A stretch of DNA of 64,000 nucleotides from Brachybacterium fresconis (lineage in GTDB: Bacteria > Actinomycetota > Actinomycetes > Actinomycetales > Dermabacteraceae): contig NZ_JAGIOC010000001.1 in assembly GCF_017876515.1 (NCBI RefSeq), positions 3,100,001 to 3,164,000 of the forward strand, read 5' to 3'. Positions 51,426 through 61,497 of this stretch are shown here, in pieces (positions within the stretch are counted from its first letter, which is position 1; the number at the start of each line of letters is the position of its first letter). The translations under genes were made by a program, and so were the position numbers. The notes beneath the pieces were generated by a model, which saw nothing but the letters and a program-made list of their open reading frames with translations, had not been told where the DNA came from and ran no database searches.

Positions 51426-52856
51426 GTGATACCCGATCCCAGCGCACCGGCTCCTCCGGTGCGTCGCAAGCCCCTGCTCGCCGTCCTCCTCGCCCCGCTG
51501 TTCATGGCCCTGATCGCCGTGAGCGTCATCAACGTGGCGCTGACGGCCATCGGCGAGAGCCTCGACGCGGACTCCGGCGGCCTGCAATGGGTGATCTCCG
51601 GGTACGCGCTGGCTTTCGGGATGCTGCTGGTCCCCGCCGGGCGGACCGGCGATGCCACCGGGCGCCGCCGCATGTTCGTCATCGGCGTCGGCGTGTTCAC
51701 GCTGGGCTCGCTGCTCAGCGGCCTCGCCCCCACCGTCGAGACCCTCAACCTCGCCCGCATCCTGCAGGGCGTCGGCTCCGGCCTGTTCAACCCGCAGACC
51801 GTCGCCCTGATCCAGCAGCACTTCCGTGGGCATGAGCGGGCCCGTGCCTTCGCCCTGCTGGCCACCACGGCCGCGGTCGCCACCGCCGCCGGACCCGTCT
51901 TCGGCGGCCTGCTGATCGAGATCCTCGGGCCGGACCAGGGATGGCGCTGGATCTTCCTGATGAACATCCCGATCGGGCTGGTCGCCATCGTCGGCGCCTT
52001 CCGGTTCATCCCCGATGACAAGGCCCGCGGCCGGACCCGCCCCGACCTCGACCCGATCGGCACGATCCTGCTGTGCCTGGCGATCCTCGGCGTCATGCTG
52101 CCCTTCCTCGAGCGCGGCGGCGGCGCCCTGGTGTGGCTGTCCTTCCCCGTCGGGCTGGCCGTGCTGGGCGGGTGGTGGGTGTGGGAGCAGCGCTACAAGC
52201 GCTCCGGCCGGCCCCCGATGGTGGACACCGCGATCTTCTCCAATCACGCCTTCCGCAACGGCATCCTCATCGTCTCGGTGTACTTCCTCGGCGTCACCAG
52301 CGTGTGGATCATCGTGCCGCTGTACCTGCAGATGCACCTGCAGCACACCGCCTTCGAGGCCTCGCTGATGGGTGTGCCCTCCTCGATCGCGGCGGCGATC
52401 TCCTCGCAGATCGCCGGGCGGTACGTGCTCACCCTGGGCCGACGCATGGTGATCATCGGCTTCGCGATCGCCTTCTGCGGTCTGGGCGGCACCGCGCTGC
52501 TGGCCGGGTTCGTGGAGAACGAGGTGGTCGCCTTCTGGTGGCTGGCCGCGCCGCTGACGCTGATGGGTCTCAGCCAGGGCATGACCATCTCGCCGAACCA
52601 GACCCTCACCCTGAACTCGGTCGATCCCCGCTTCGGCGGCGTCGCCGGGGGGATCCTGCAGCTGGGCCAGCGCACCGGTGCCGCTGTCGGAACGGCGATG
52701 ATCCCCGGTATCATCTTCTCCCTCACCGAAGGCGGGCACGCCTGGTTCGAGGCCTTCGTCATCGCGATCGCGATCATCATGGCGCTGACGCTGGCGGCGA
52801 TGGCCGTGAGCTTCGCAGATCGTGCCCGCGAGAAGGCGAACCCGGGGGCGCTGTAG
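51426..52856 (+). CDS. DHA2-family MFS exporter
   Basis: A 476-residue 14-helix exporter. Motifs include FMALIAVSVINVALTAIGESL in helix 1, motif A-like AGRTGDATGRRRMF, and QGVGSGLFNPQTVALIQQHF. The start is a leaderless GTG with its own promoter and a palindromic operator. Together with the operator, the gene is likely controlled by a dimeric repressor that binds TGCAT-type half-sites; no such gene is adjacent. Anchored proteins of unknown role follow on the same strand. Confidence 0.88.
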   Translation: MIPDPSAPAPPVRRKPLLAVLLAPLFMALIAVSVINVALTAIGESLDADSGGLQWVISGYALAFGMLLVPAGRTGDATGRRRMFVIGVGVFTLGSLLSGLAPTVETLNLARILQGVGSGLFNPQTVALIQQHFRGHERARAFALLATTAAVATAAGPVFGGLLIEILGPDQGWRWIFLMNIPIGLVAIVGAFRFIPDDKARGRTRPDLDPIGTILLCLAILGVMLPFLERGGGALVWLSFPVGLAVLGGWWVWEQRYKRSGRPPMVDTAIFSNHAFRNGILIVSVYFLGVTSVWIIVPLYLQMHLQHTAFEASLMGVPSSIAAAISSQIAGRYVLTLGRRMVIIGFAIAFCGLGGTALLAGFVENEVVAFWWLAAPLTLMGLSQGMTISPNQTLTLNSVDPRFGGVAGGILQLGQRTGAAVGTAMIPGIIFSLTEGGHAWFEAFVIAIAIIMALTLAAMAVSFADRAREKANPGAL

Positions 52857-52880
52857 CCCCTCGACCCAGGAGCGTGCCAC

Positions 52881-54263
52881 GTGGATGCGCGGGAGCAGGA
52901 CCGCAGGCGGCGCCGCGTTCCCGCACGCGCCGAGGGCCGATCGCTCGAGGCGGGCTGGGGCGAGGACCCCGATCCGGCCATCGCCCCGTCGGCGAACCGG
53001 CATCCCCCGGGTGGGGCGGCAGGGGGTGAGGCAGCAGGAGGTGAGGCAGCGGTCCCCGCCGGGGACGTGGCCGCTGCGACCAGCAGGGCTCCGGACTCGG
53101 CCGACGGGCCTCCGGACCGGGCGGGACCTGCGCCGAGGCGGCACCCCCGCACCATCCGGTGGCGTCGGACGGCCGGGACCATCGCCGCGCTCCTGCTGGT
53201 CGGGGTGCTGGCCGTCGGCCTGCCGCGACTGCTGCCCAACGGTGAGGGCCCGGAGCAGGTGGCCGAGGACTTCCTCCAGGACCTGGTCGACGGCGACATC
53301 GACCAGGTCCGCGAGCACGTGCAGGACAGCCCGGACACCAGCGACGCCGCGCTCACGGCAGAGATCCTGCAATCGGCGGCGGATCGGGTGCGTGATGCCG
53401 AGGTCGCGCACATCCAGCGCGGATCCGGGACGGCGGAGGTCACGGTCCGCCTGGCCAACGGTGAGGAGACGATCGAGACGACGCTGATGCTCCGGGCCGA
53501 CTCCACCAGCGCCTTCGCGCCGGTCAGCTGGGAGCTCCAGGCGGTGGAGGTCCCCGAGGTGCGGGTGCACCTGCCCCTCGGGATCGAGGACTTCACGATC
53601 AACGGCATCTCGCTGACCGCTCGGGAGTCCTACACCTCCTTCGACGGCGTCGAACGTGCGCTGCTGGTCCAGCTCCTGCCCGGTACCTATGAGTTCGCGC
53701 TCCCGGAGGCGGGCCCGTGGCGGGAGTCCCAGGTGATCACCGTCGAGATCCCGCCCGTCCTGGGCAGCTGGACCGGATTCGCCGACCTCGGCTACGACCT
53801 CAGCGAGGCCGGGCACGAGGAGGTCCGCCGACAGGTCGACGAGCACTTGGGCAGCTGTGAGGCCAGCACCTCGCCGGCTCCGCACCGGTGCCCCTTCCGG
53901 CTGCCGGAGGTCTCGGACGCCCGGGCCGGCGATCCGTCGCTCCAGGGGACGTGGGACGTCCGGGTGCCCCCTGAGGTCGAGGTGCAGCCCAGTTCGGCGA
54001 TGCTGTGGTCGGTGGCCGGGGTTCCCGGGAGGGCCGCGTTCACCCCCGCGACCGCGGCAGGGTCCTCCGCGGTGCAGCTCGTCCCCGTCGAGGTGCGCGG
54101 GTTCGTCCATCTCGCCTTCGACGGGGATCTGGGGGTGGTGCTGCGACCGGACGAGTCCGTCACCATCACGCTGTGCACGGATCCCGACACGAGGGAGCCC
54201 ACCGGGTTCGTCCACGTGGAGAACGGCGCGATGACCACCGCACGGGAAGCGTGCCGCGGATGA
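52881..54263 (+). CDS. Single-pass anchored protein, paralogue A
   Basis: A 460-residue protein. The N-terminal 93 residues are charged and Pro/Ala-rich (cytosolic), followed by one helix (about 97-115) and a large extracytoplasmic part (116-460). The conserved core shared with the next gene includes VAEDFLQDLVDGDIDQV, FAPVSWELQAVEVPEV, INGISL and LLPGTYEFALP. The end contains pairs of Cys (SCEA, HRCPF, CTDPD) suited to disulfides. No known domain is recognised. The GTG at 52881 has AGGAG nine bases upstream. It follows the MFS gene by 24 bases, so it may be co-transcribed with it. Confidence 0.72.
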   Translation: MDAREQDRRRRRVPARAEGRSLEAGWGEDPDPAIAPSANRHPPGGAAGGEAAGGEAAVPAGDVAAATSRAPDSADGPPDRAGPAPRRHPRTIRWRRTAGTIAALLLVGVLAVGLPRLLPNGEGPEQVAEDFLQDLVDGDIDQVREHVQDSPDTSDAALTAEILQSAADRVRDAEVAHIQRGSGTAEVTVRLANGEETIETTLMLRADSTSAFAPVSWELQAVEVPEVRVHLPLGIEDFTINGISLTARESYTSFDGVERALLVQLLPGTYEFALPEAGPWRESQVITVEIPPVLGSWTGFADLGYDLSEAGHEEVRRQVDEHLGSCEASTSPAPHRCPFRLPEVSDARAGDPSLQGTWDVRVPPEVEVQPSSAMLWSVAGVPGRAAFTPATAAGSSAVQLVPVEVRGFVHLAFDGDLGVVLRPDESVTITLCTDPDTREPTGFVHVENGAMTTAREACRG

Positions 54264-54342
54264 CCCCGTCTCCGCGGACTCCCTCTCCGCTGCCCCTGTC
54301 GTCGCTGCCCCCGTCCCCTCGTGCTCCCGTCCCGGGGCGGTC

Positions 54343-55629
54343 ATGAGCCCGCGGCGCCCCTCCGGGGCCGGGAGGACCATCCCGATGGGCTGGGATCAGC
54401 AGGACCCCGCCGGGGGTGCCGGTGGTGGGCTTCGCGGGGAGCCGACGGGGGAGGACGCGCTCCGCGACGGGCCGGCGGCCGAGGGCGCACGCCCGGGCGC
54501 GCCGGAGGGGCAGCGCCCGGCCCGCGGCGGCCGACGTCGGCTGGTCGGGATCCTCGGCGCCGTCGTCCTGGTGCTCGCCCTGGTGCTGGTGGTGCCGCGA
54601 GTGCTGACGACGGAGGACGGCCCCGACACGGCGGCTCGCGCGTTCCTCGACGCTCTGGTCGCCGGCGACGCCGCCGTGCTCCGTCAGCACCTCGAGCATC
54701 CGGGCGACGCCACGGACCTCGCCCTGAGGGACGAGATCCTGCAGGCCGCCGAGAACCGCGTCACCTCCTACGCGATCGAGGACGTCGAGCGCGACGGGGA
54801 GGGTGCGAGGGTCACCGCGCTGCTCGACGACGGCCACGAGCAGCGCCCGCTGACCTTGACCCTCCATGCGGTGGCCGGCAGCTCCTTCGCCCCGGTGAGC
54901 TGGCAGCTGGACCGGATCGCGGTGCCGGAGATGGAGGTGTCCCTGCCGTTCGGCACCGAGCAGATCATCATCAACGGGGTGCTGGTCACGCTGGAGGAGG
55001 ACGTGGCCAAGGTGACCTTCCACCTGCCCACCGTCGCCCTGCAGCTGCTGCCCGGCACCTACGAGATCACGCTGCCGGGCGCCGGGCCGCTGCTCGAGGC
55101 GATCAGCAGCGAGATCACCGTGCCGCTGTACCTGGGCCACAGCCGCTCCACGGCCACCCCCGTGCACTACGAGCTCAGCGAGACGGGGCGGGCCGTGGCC
55201 GCCGGTCAGCTCGAGGACCTGCTCGCCGACTGCGCCCGCGCCACCACGGCGCGCCCCGAGGACTGTCCCTTCGCGGCACCGTCGGCGGATGATTCCTGGC
55301 CGCGGCAGCCGGTCCGGGGCACCTGGGCGCTGACCGCCATGCCGGAGGTGACGACCAGCGCCTGGCAGTTCGGCCTGTGGAGCGTCTCCGGCAGCGGGGG
55401 CGTCGCCGAGTTCACGCCCGCAGGCCCGGAGTCCGAGAGCGAGCAGGTGCCCTTCGCGGTCGAGGCGTTCACGCAGGTGCTGCCCGACGACTCCCTCCGC
55501 ACGGACCTGGTCGATCCGCCCGGCAGCTTCACCGTGGTGGTCTGCTCGACCCCGATGGACGTCGGCGGCATGCCGCAGTACGTCGCGGTCGATCCCGACG
55601 CCCAGCTCGACTGCGAGGACGGCAGGTGA
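54343..55629 (+). CDS. Single-pass anchored protein, paralogue B
   Basis: A 428-residue protein with the same plan as the preceding one: a charged N-terminus (1-62), one membrane helix (about 64-85) and an exported domain. Shared segments are ARAFLDALVAGD, FAPVSWQLDRIAVPEM, IINGVLVTL, LLPGTYEITLPGAG and a Cys-rich C-terminus with DCPFAAP, CARAT and VCSTPMD. The pair arose by tandem duplication and then diverged. The ATG at 54343 lies 79 bases after paralogue A. Function unknown; a role in the cell envelope is inferred from topology. Confidence 0.72.
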   Translation: MSPRRPSGAGRTIPMGWDQQDPAGGAGGGLRGEPTGEDALRDGPAAEGARPGAPEGQRPARGGRRRLVGILGAVVLVLALVLVVPRVLTTEDGPDTAARAFLDALVAGDAAVLRQHLEHPGDATDLALRDEILQAAENRVTSYAIEDVERDGEGARVTALLDDGHEQRPLTLTLHAVAGSSFAPVSWQLDRIAVPEMEVSLPFGTEQIIINGVLVTLEEDVAKVTFHLPTVALQLLPGTYEITLPGAGPLLEAISSEITVPLYLGHSRSTATPVHYELSETGRAVAAGQLEDLLADCARATTARPEDCPFAAPSADDSWPRQPVRGTWALTAMPEVTTSAWQFGLWSVSGSGGVAEFTPAGPESESEQVPFAVEAFTQVLPDDSLRTDLVDPPGSFTVVVCSTPMDVGGMPQYVAVDPDAQLDCEDGR

Positions 55630-55635
55630 GGGCTC

Positions 55636-57270
55636 TCAGGAGGCGGCGTCGACGTCTTCGGTCGTCCCGGTCGTCCCGGTCGTCTCTGTCGTCCCGATCG
55701 TCTCCGTCGTCTCGGCCGATGGCACCGGGGCGTCGCCGGCGTCGGCCGGATTGCGGCGGATGAACAGCGCGATCACGACGGTCAGCACGGCGAGGGCGGC
55801 GGAGATCGTGAACGCCACCGAGGTGCCGTCGGAGATCCCCTGAGCTTCCGTGCCGCCGCCGGCCATGGTCAGGCCGGAGACCCGTGCCATGATCGAGACC
55901 AGCAGGGCGGCGCCGGCGGCGCCGGCCACCTGCTGCACGGTGCCGACGATCGCCGAGCCGTGCGGGTACAGGCGCCGGGGCAGCGAGCCCAGCGCGGTGG
56001 TCATCAGCGGCGTGAACACGAAGGCCAGTCCCAGCGACATCACCACGTGGCCGAGCACGATCAGCCATGCCTGATCCGGCACCCGGGACATGATCCCGAT
56101 GCCGACCACCACGGCGGACAGCCCGGGCACCAGCAGCGGTCGCGGCCCGACCTTGTCGAACAGTCGGCCCACCAGCGGGGCCAGCAGCCCCATCGCGAGC
56201 CCGCCGGGCAGCATCATCAGTCCCACCGACAGGGTGGACAGCTCCAGCACCCGCTGGAGGAAGATCGGCAGCAGCACGACCACGCCGAACATCGCGCCCA
56301 TCATGACCACCATCAGCGCGACCGCGACCGTGAAGTTCCGCAGGGCGAAGGTGCGCAGGTCCAGCAGCGGCCGGTCGGCCTTCTGCAGGGTCAGCTGGCG
56401 CCGCACGAACAGCGTCAGCGAGACCACGCCGATGAGCAGGCACACGATCGCGGCGGTGGGTGCGGAGCCCGAGGCGGCGTCGGCCGCTCCGGAGCCGCCC
56501 TGACCGCCGGAGATGCCGGTCAGGCCGTACACCAAGGTGCCGAAGCCGAGTCCGGACAGCACCACGGAGACCGGATCGGCGCTCTGGGCGTTCCCGTCGC
56601 TGACGTTCTCGATGCGGCGCAGCCCGAAGATCAGCGCGAACACCGCGATCGGCAGCACCAGCAGGAACAGCGCCCGCCACGGGGCGACGGACAGCACCAG
56701 CCCCGAGATCGTCGGCCCCAGGGCCGGCGCCACCGAGATGACGATGGAGATGTTGCCCATCACCAGGCCGTGCTTCGCCGGCGGCACCAGGTTCATCACC
56801 GTGGTCATCAGCAGCGGCATCATGATCGCGGTGCCGGAGGCCTGCACGATGCGGCCCAGCAGCAGCGGCAGGAAGGTGGGGGAGAGGGCGCAGATCAGCG
56901 TGCCGACGGTGAACGTCGTCATCGCGAGCGTGAACACCTGCCGGGTGGACATTCGCCCCATCAGGTACCCGGTGATCGGGATGATCACGGCCATGGTGAG
57001 CATGAACCCGGTGGTCAGCCACTGTGCGGTGGTCTCGGTCAGGTCCAGGTCGTCCATGATCGGCGGCAGCGCGACCGACAGGATCGTCTCGTTGAGGATC
57101 ACCACGAACGCGCTGACCAGCAGCAGGATGATGACGCTGCGGTCGCGCGGGGCGATGGCACCGGCGGTGTGGGCCGGCGCGGGGGCGCCCGGCTCGCGGG
57201 TGCGGGGCGGTGGGGTCGTCTCGGCGGGGGTCGTCCCGGTGTGCTCGGAGTCGGGGGTGTTGTTGTGCAC
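55636..57270 (-). CDS. DHA2-family MFS drug exporter with repetitive C-terminus
   Basis: A 544-residue 14-helix exporter. Key segments are VILNETILSVALPPIMDDL in helix 1, GYLMGRMSTRQVF (motif A) and GRIVQASGTAIMMPLLMTTVMN. The last 25 residues consist of TTETTGTTGTT-like pieces encoded by 9-bp GTCGTCCCG-type tandem repeats near 55650-55710. The start is a GTG at 57270 with a -10 box TACTGT ending six bases upstream (leaderless). It converges on paralogue B with a six-base gap. Confidence 0.9.
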   Translation of the reverse strand: MHNNTPDSEHTGTTPAETTPPPRTREPGAPAPAHTAGAIAPRDRSVIILLLVSAFVVILNETILSVALPPIMDDLDLTETTAQWLTTGFMLTMAVIIPITGYLMGRMSTRQVFTLAMTTFTVGTLICALSPTFLPLLLGRIVQASGTAIMMPLLMTTVMNLVPPAKHGLVMGNISIVISVAPALGPTISGLVLSVAPWRALFLLVLPIAVFALIFGLRRIENVSDGNAQSADPVSVVLSGLGFGTLVYGLTGISGGQGGSGAADAASGSAPTAAIVCLLIGVVSLTLFVRRQLTLQKADRPLLDLRTFALRNFTVAVALMVVMMGAMFGVVVLLPIFLQRVLELSTLSVGLMMLPGGLAMGLLAPLVGRLFDKVGPRPLLVPGLSAVVVGIGIMSRVPDQAWLIVLGHVVMSLGLAFVFTPLMTTALGSLPRRLYPHGSAIVGTVQQVAGAAGAALLVSIMARVSGLTMAGGGTEAQGISDGTSVAFTISAALAVLTVVIALFIRRNPADAGDAPVPSAETTETIGTTETTGTTGTTEDVDAAS

Positions 57271-57276
57271 CGGAGA

Positions 57277-57282
57277 ACAGTA
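57277..57282 (-). promoter_or_regulatory. -10 box TACTGT of the MFS gene
   Basis: TACTGT on the minus strand ends six bases before the GTG at 57270; there is no ribosome binding site between them. It supports the GTG rather than an internal start. Confidence 0.5.
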
Positions 57283-57476
57283 GGCATCGCGGGCAGCGCG
57301 TGGCTAGGGGATTTCGGGCCGCCCGCGGCCCGTTCACCGTGGGCGCAGGGCGTCGTGAGCGACGAGGAGGGCACTGCGGCGCGCAGAGCGCGAGACGGTC
57401 CGGGCGCGGGCGGGGGACACTGGACGCTGCCAGCCATGACCATCGCGTCGCAGGACCACGAGAGAAGGAGATCAGC

Positions 57477-58220
57477 ATGAGCACGGACTTCACGGGACAG
57501 ATCGCCGTCGTCACCGGTGCGGCCGCCGGGATCGGCCAGGCCATCGCCACCCATCTCGCCGAGTGCGGCGCCCGGATCGCCGGCGTCGACATCGCCCCCA
57601 CCCTCGCCGACGCGGTCGCCGAACTGCCCGGTGAGGGCCACCTCGCCGTCAGCGCGAACATCGCCGACGCCACCGAGGCCTCCGCCGCGATCTCCCGCGT
57701 CGAAGCCGAGCTCGGCACCCCGCGGATCCTCGTCAACTCCGCCGGCATCGGGCGCTTCGCCCCCGGCGAGGATCTCGCCGAGAAGGACTGGGGCTCCACC
57801 CTGGCCGTGAACCTCTCCGGCAGCTTCTTCATGGCCCAGGCCGCCGGACGGGTGATGCTGAAGTCCGGTTACGGACGCATCGTCACCATCGCCTCCCAGG
57901 CCGCGGAGATCGGCCTGGCCGAGCACGCCGCCTACTCCGCCAGCAAGGCGGGCGTCCTGGGGTTCACCCGGGTGCTCGCCGTCGAGTGGGCGGGCCGCGG
58001 CGTCACGATCAACACCGTCTCCCCGACCATCGCCGATACCGCGCTGGCCCGCGAGATCTGGGTGGGGGAGAAGGGCGAGACCGCCCGTGCGATGATCCCT
58101 GCCGGACGCTTCGTGGCCCCCGAGGAGATCTCCTCCCTGGTCGGCTTCCTCGCGAGCGAGGAGTCCGCGATGATCACCGGCGAGGACGTCCGGATCGACG
58201 GCGGCCGCTCCGTGATCTGA
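57477..58220 (+). CDS. Short-chain dehydrogenase/reductase
   Basis: A 247-residue NAD(P)-dependent oxidoreductase. The cofactor motif TGAAAGIG starts at residue 13, NSAGIG is the stabilising NNAG-like segment, and the catalytic tetrad includes Ser (IASQAAE), Tyr153 and Lys157 (YSASK). Its closest general resemblance is to sugar-alcohol or 3-oxoacyl-type reductases (VDIAPTLADAVAEL; GRSVI C-terminus). AAGGAG lies eight bases before ATG 57477. It is monocistronic, followed by a small hairpin terminator. Confidence 0.9.
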   Translation: MSTDFTGQIAVVTGAAAGIGQAIATHLAECGARIAGVDIAPTLADAVAELPGEGHLAVSANIADATEASAAISRVEAELGTPRILVNSAGIGRFAPGEDLAEKDWGSTLAVNLSGSFFMAQAAGRVMLKSGYGRIVTIASQAAEIGLAEHAAYSASKAGVLGFTRVLAVEWAGRGVTINTVSPTIADTALAREIWVGEKGETARAMIPAGRFVAPEEISSLVGFLASEESAMITGEDVRIDGGRSVI

Positions 58221-58229
58221 TGGACCGGC

Positions 58230-58246
58230 GCCCCGGCATGGGGCGT
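58230..58246 (+). terminator. Hairpin after the SDR gene
   Basis: CGCCCC and GGGGCG arms around GGCAT, starting nine bases after the stop codon. It lacks a T-run, as is usual in this GC-rich DNA. Confidence 0.5.
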
Positions 58247-58340
58247 CGGATCCGCGCCGCGCCACGGGGCGTCCGACCTGCGCTTTGTAGGCAGTAATTC
58301 CGTGCGTGTCATTCGGCATTCGGTGATTCTTGGTAAAAGA

Positions 58341-58369
58341 TTGACAAAATCTCGGGCCGGATGTGGTCT
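58341..58369 (+). promoter_or_regulatory. Promoter of the Rpf gene (TTGACA, 17 bp, TGGTCT)
   Basis: A perfect TTGACA (58341-58346) sits in an AT-rich patch, with TGGTCT (58364-58369) 17 bases downstream (TGTGGT, spaced 15, is an alternative -10). It gives a leader of about 150 bases. Confidence 0.55.
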
Positions 58370-58379
58370 GCTCGCCTTC

Positions 58380-59589
<1,210 letters not shown>

Positions 59590-59627
59590 TCCGCCGGCGA
59601 CCCTGGTCGCCTCCGCCTCCTCCTCAC

Positions 59628-59661
59628 CGACGCGTCGGCCCCTTCCGGGGTCGGCGCGTCG
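59628..59661 (+). terminator. Strong hairpin after the Rpf gene
   Basis: CGACGCGTCGGCCCC and GGGGTCGGCGCGTCG pair over 13 of 15 positions around TTCC. It begins 39 bases after the stop codon and is the probable transcription terminator. Confidence 0.7.
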
Positions 59662-59667
59662 TGCTGT

Positions 59668-59732
59668 GTGGGAGGGGGCGATTGCCTCGACCCGCCGGCG
59701 CCTCGTCCGATAGCTGCGGCCGCACCGCCCGA
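59668..59732. repeat. 65-bp target duplication, left copy
   Basis: This segment is repeated exactly at 61377-61441 in the same orientation, directly flanking the insertion sequence on both sides. Confidence 0.95.
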
Positions 59733-61376
59733 CCTGACTTGCACAGGTTTAGTGTGTCAGTGCGTCGAGGACGTGTCGGGCGTCGTCGGTGAGGTCGGGC
59801 TTCGCGGTGATCTGCTGCCTGGCCAGGGTGATCGTGACGTCCTGCAGCGGGCGGAGGGTCTGGATGATCTTTCGGATGCTGAACCCGGTCGTGTCTTGGA
59901 GGTAGCGGGCGATCGCCAGCGCGGTGAAGACGATGGTGAGGTGGGCTTCGATCGCGTCGCGCTGATGATGGAACATGGGTCTGGCCTGGAGGTCTGTCTT
60001 GCTCATTCGGAAGGACTGCTCCACGTGCCAGAGGTCGTGGTAGCTGGAGAGTACCTCCGGCGCGGCCATGGTGCTCGCGGGGATGTTGGTGACGTAGCCC
60101 TTCAGCCCGACCAGCTGCTTCGCCTTCTCCAGCGACTCCTCATCCAGCTTCTTGCCGGCCGTGGTGGATTTGATGAACCGGGTGCCCTTGACGGAGGCGT
60201 CGCCGGCGATCACGGCTCGGGCCCTGTTCTCCTGCTGGGTGAGGGTGTAGTTGTCGTGGACTGCGCGTTTGCGGGAGTAGGACCAGACCGCGCGCCAGTG
60301 CCCGGGATGCTCCTTCGCGTCCCAGACCGGCTCTTTGCGGCGTCGCTTCGTCTCGGTCTTGGTGGAGCCGTGCCGCGGGGTGATCGTGTCGATCAGCTGC
60401 CCATCGCTGAACGCGTCCCCGTTCCAGTGGAAGTGATTGGCCAGGTCACCGGGGGCTTTCTTCGGCCGTGAGCCGACGATGAACTTCAGCTCCGCTTCGG
60501 CCAGGGCGTTCAGGTTCGCCATCGAGAGCATCCCGGCGTCCGCGACGACGACCATGTCCGCCAGGTTGTGTCGCGCCTGGAACTGCTTGATGATCGGCAC
60601 GATCGTGAGGGTCTCCGCCTTGTTGCCCTCGAAGCAGCCGATCTCCAGCGGGAACCCGTTCCGGTCCACCAGCAGGCCGACCACGATCTGGGGATCGACC
60701 CTGCGCTCCTTGCTGAAGCCGACTTTCCTCAGTTCATCTTCCTTCGGGGCTTCGAAGTAGAGCGTGGTGACGTCGTAGAGCACCAGGGAGATGTCGCCGC
60801 TGGTCGAGGCGTGTTTGAAGCACTTCGCGGCAATGCGGTCGCGGTACTCACGCTCGCCGCAGCGCTGGAGAGCGGCGTGGAAGGTGTTGCGGTGGACCGG
60901 CTGGACGCCGACATCGGCCAGGACGCGGCGGGAATCGCTCATCGAGGTCGGTTCGATCAGCCTCGCGGCGACGAGCTGGAAGAACGCCTCATCCTCGACG
61001 ACATCGAAGCCGAGCGTGGACCAGGCCGAGCGGAGCGTCTCCACCAGCAGGCGAGAATGTTTCGACTGCACGACGGCCGCCTGTGGATCCTGGGAAAGGT
61101 CGAGGTCAAGAGCCCGTTGGCCGGCGTGGATCTTGTCCCTGCCGGCGCTCATCAACGCGGCGAGCTCCGCTTCGGTGCGTGCGGAGCCAAGATGCTCGAG
61201 GACCACGTCCCGACGGTTCTTCCGCTCGGCGATCTGCACGGCCGTCGCACCAGACGCCGTGGTCACCTTCCGCAGAAACACCATCCGGTTAGTGTGTCAC
61301 TTCCACACTGCGCGAAGCGCTCACCAGCACGAACACGAGAGAATCTCCAGAATCGGCTCCTACCTGTGCAAGTCAG
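59733..61376 (-). mobile_element. IS1634/IS1549-type insertion sequence, complete
   Basis: The element is 1644 bp long with perfect 15-bp terminal inverted repeats: CCTGACTTGCACAGG (59733-59747) and CCTGTGCAAGTCAGG (61362-61376). It holds one intact transposase gene. It is flanked by a 65-bp direct repeat, far longer than the 2-14 bp of most elements; long duplications are known for IS1549-type members. An 11-bp direct repeat, TTAGTGTGTCA, sits near both ends (59749-59759 and 61289-61299). It is inserted between the Rpf gene and the sugar transferase gene. Confidence 0.92.
59749..61284 (-). CDS. IS1634/IS1549-family DDE transposase
   Basis: A 511-residue transposase. The DDE triad can be placed at LVLYDVTTLYFE (first Asp, about residue 174), VVVADAGMLSM (second Asp, about 255) and WHVEQSFRMSKTDL (Glu, about 433), the YREK-like region being HVEQSFRMSK. 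The family-wide RPMFHHQRDAIEAHLTIVFTALAI segment ends the core. Start ATG 61284 lies 78 bases inside the right end; the stop is only 16 bases from the left end. The gene is intact, so the element may be active. Confidence 0.93.
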   Translation of the reverse strand: MVFLRKVTTASGATAVQIAERKNRRDVVLEHLGSARTEAELAALMSAGRDKIHAGQRALDLDLSQDPQAAVVQSKHSRLLVETLRSAWSTLGFDVVEDEAFFQLVAARLIEPTSMSDSRRVLADVGVQPVHRNTFHAALQRCGEREYRDRIAAKCFKHASTSGDISLVLYDVTTLYFEAPKEDELRKVGFSKERRVDPQIVVGLLVDRNGFPLEIGCFEGNKAETLTIVPIIKQFQARHNLADMVVVADAGMLSMANLNALAEAELKFIVGSRPKKAPGDLANHFHWNGDAFSDGQLIDTITPRHGSTKTETKRRRKEPVWDAKEHPGHWRAVWSYSRKRAVHDNYTLTQQENRARAVIAGDASVKGTRFIKSTTAGKKLDEESLEKAKQLVGLKGYVTNIPASTMAAPEVLSSYHDLWHVEQSFRMSKTDLQARPMFHHQRDAIEAHLTIVFTALAIARYLQDTTGFSIRKIIQTLRPLQDVTITLARQQITAKPDLTDDARHVLDALTH

Positions 61377-61441
61377 GTGGGAGGGGGCGATTGCCTCGAC
61401 CCGCCGGCGCCTCGTCCGATAGCTGCGGCCGCACCGCCCGA
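61377..61441. repeat. 65-bp target duplication, right copy
   Basis: An exact copy of 59668-59732, directly adjoining the right end of the insertion sequence. Beyond it begins the promoter region of the sugar transferase gene. Confidence 0.95.
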
Positions 61442-61462
61442 GCCGGCCCCGGCGGAGACCTC

Positions 61463-61491
61463 TTCACATGTACGCAAAACGTGTATATAGT
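61463..61491 (+). promoter_or_regulatory. Promoter of the sugar transferase gene (TTCACA, 17 bp, TATAGT)
   Basis: TTCACA (61463-61468) and TATAGT (61486-61491) are 17 bases apart and lie in the most AT-rich patch of the region. The expected start of transcription is near 61497, which gives a leader of about 125 bases. The 336-bp stretch 61285-61620 also contains the IS right end, the target duplication and the 9-bp repeats. Confidence 0.65.
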
Positions 61492-61497
61492 GACTAA

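Noticed and set aside
49665-54380. A 1571-codon open frame on the minus strand opposite the M48 and MFS genes
   Set aside because: Same reason: mirrored codon bias of the plus-strand genes, with no domain and no upstream signals.
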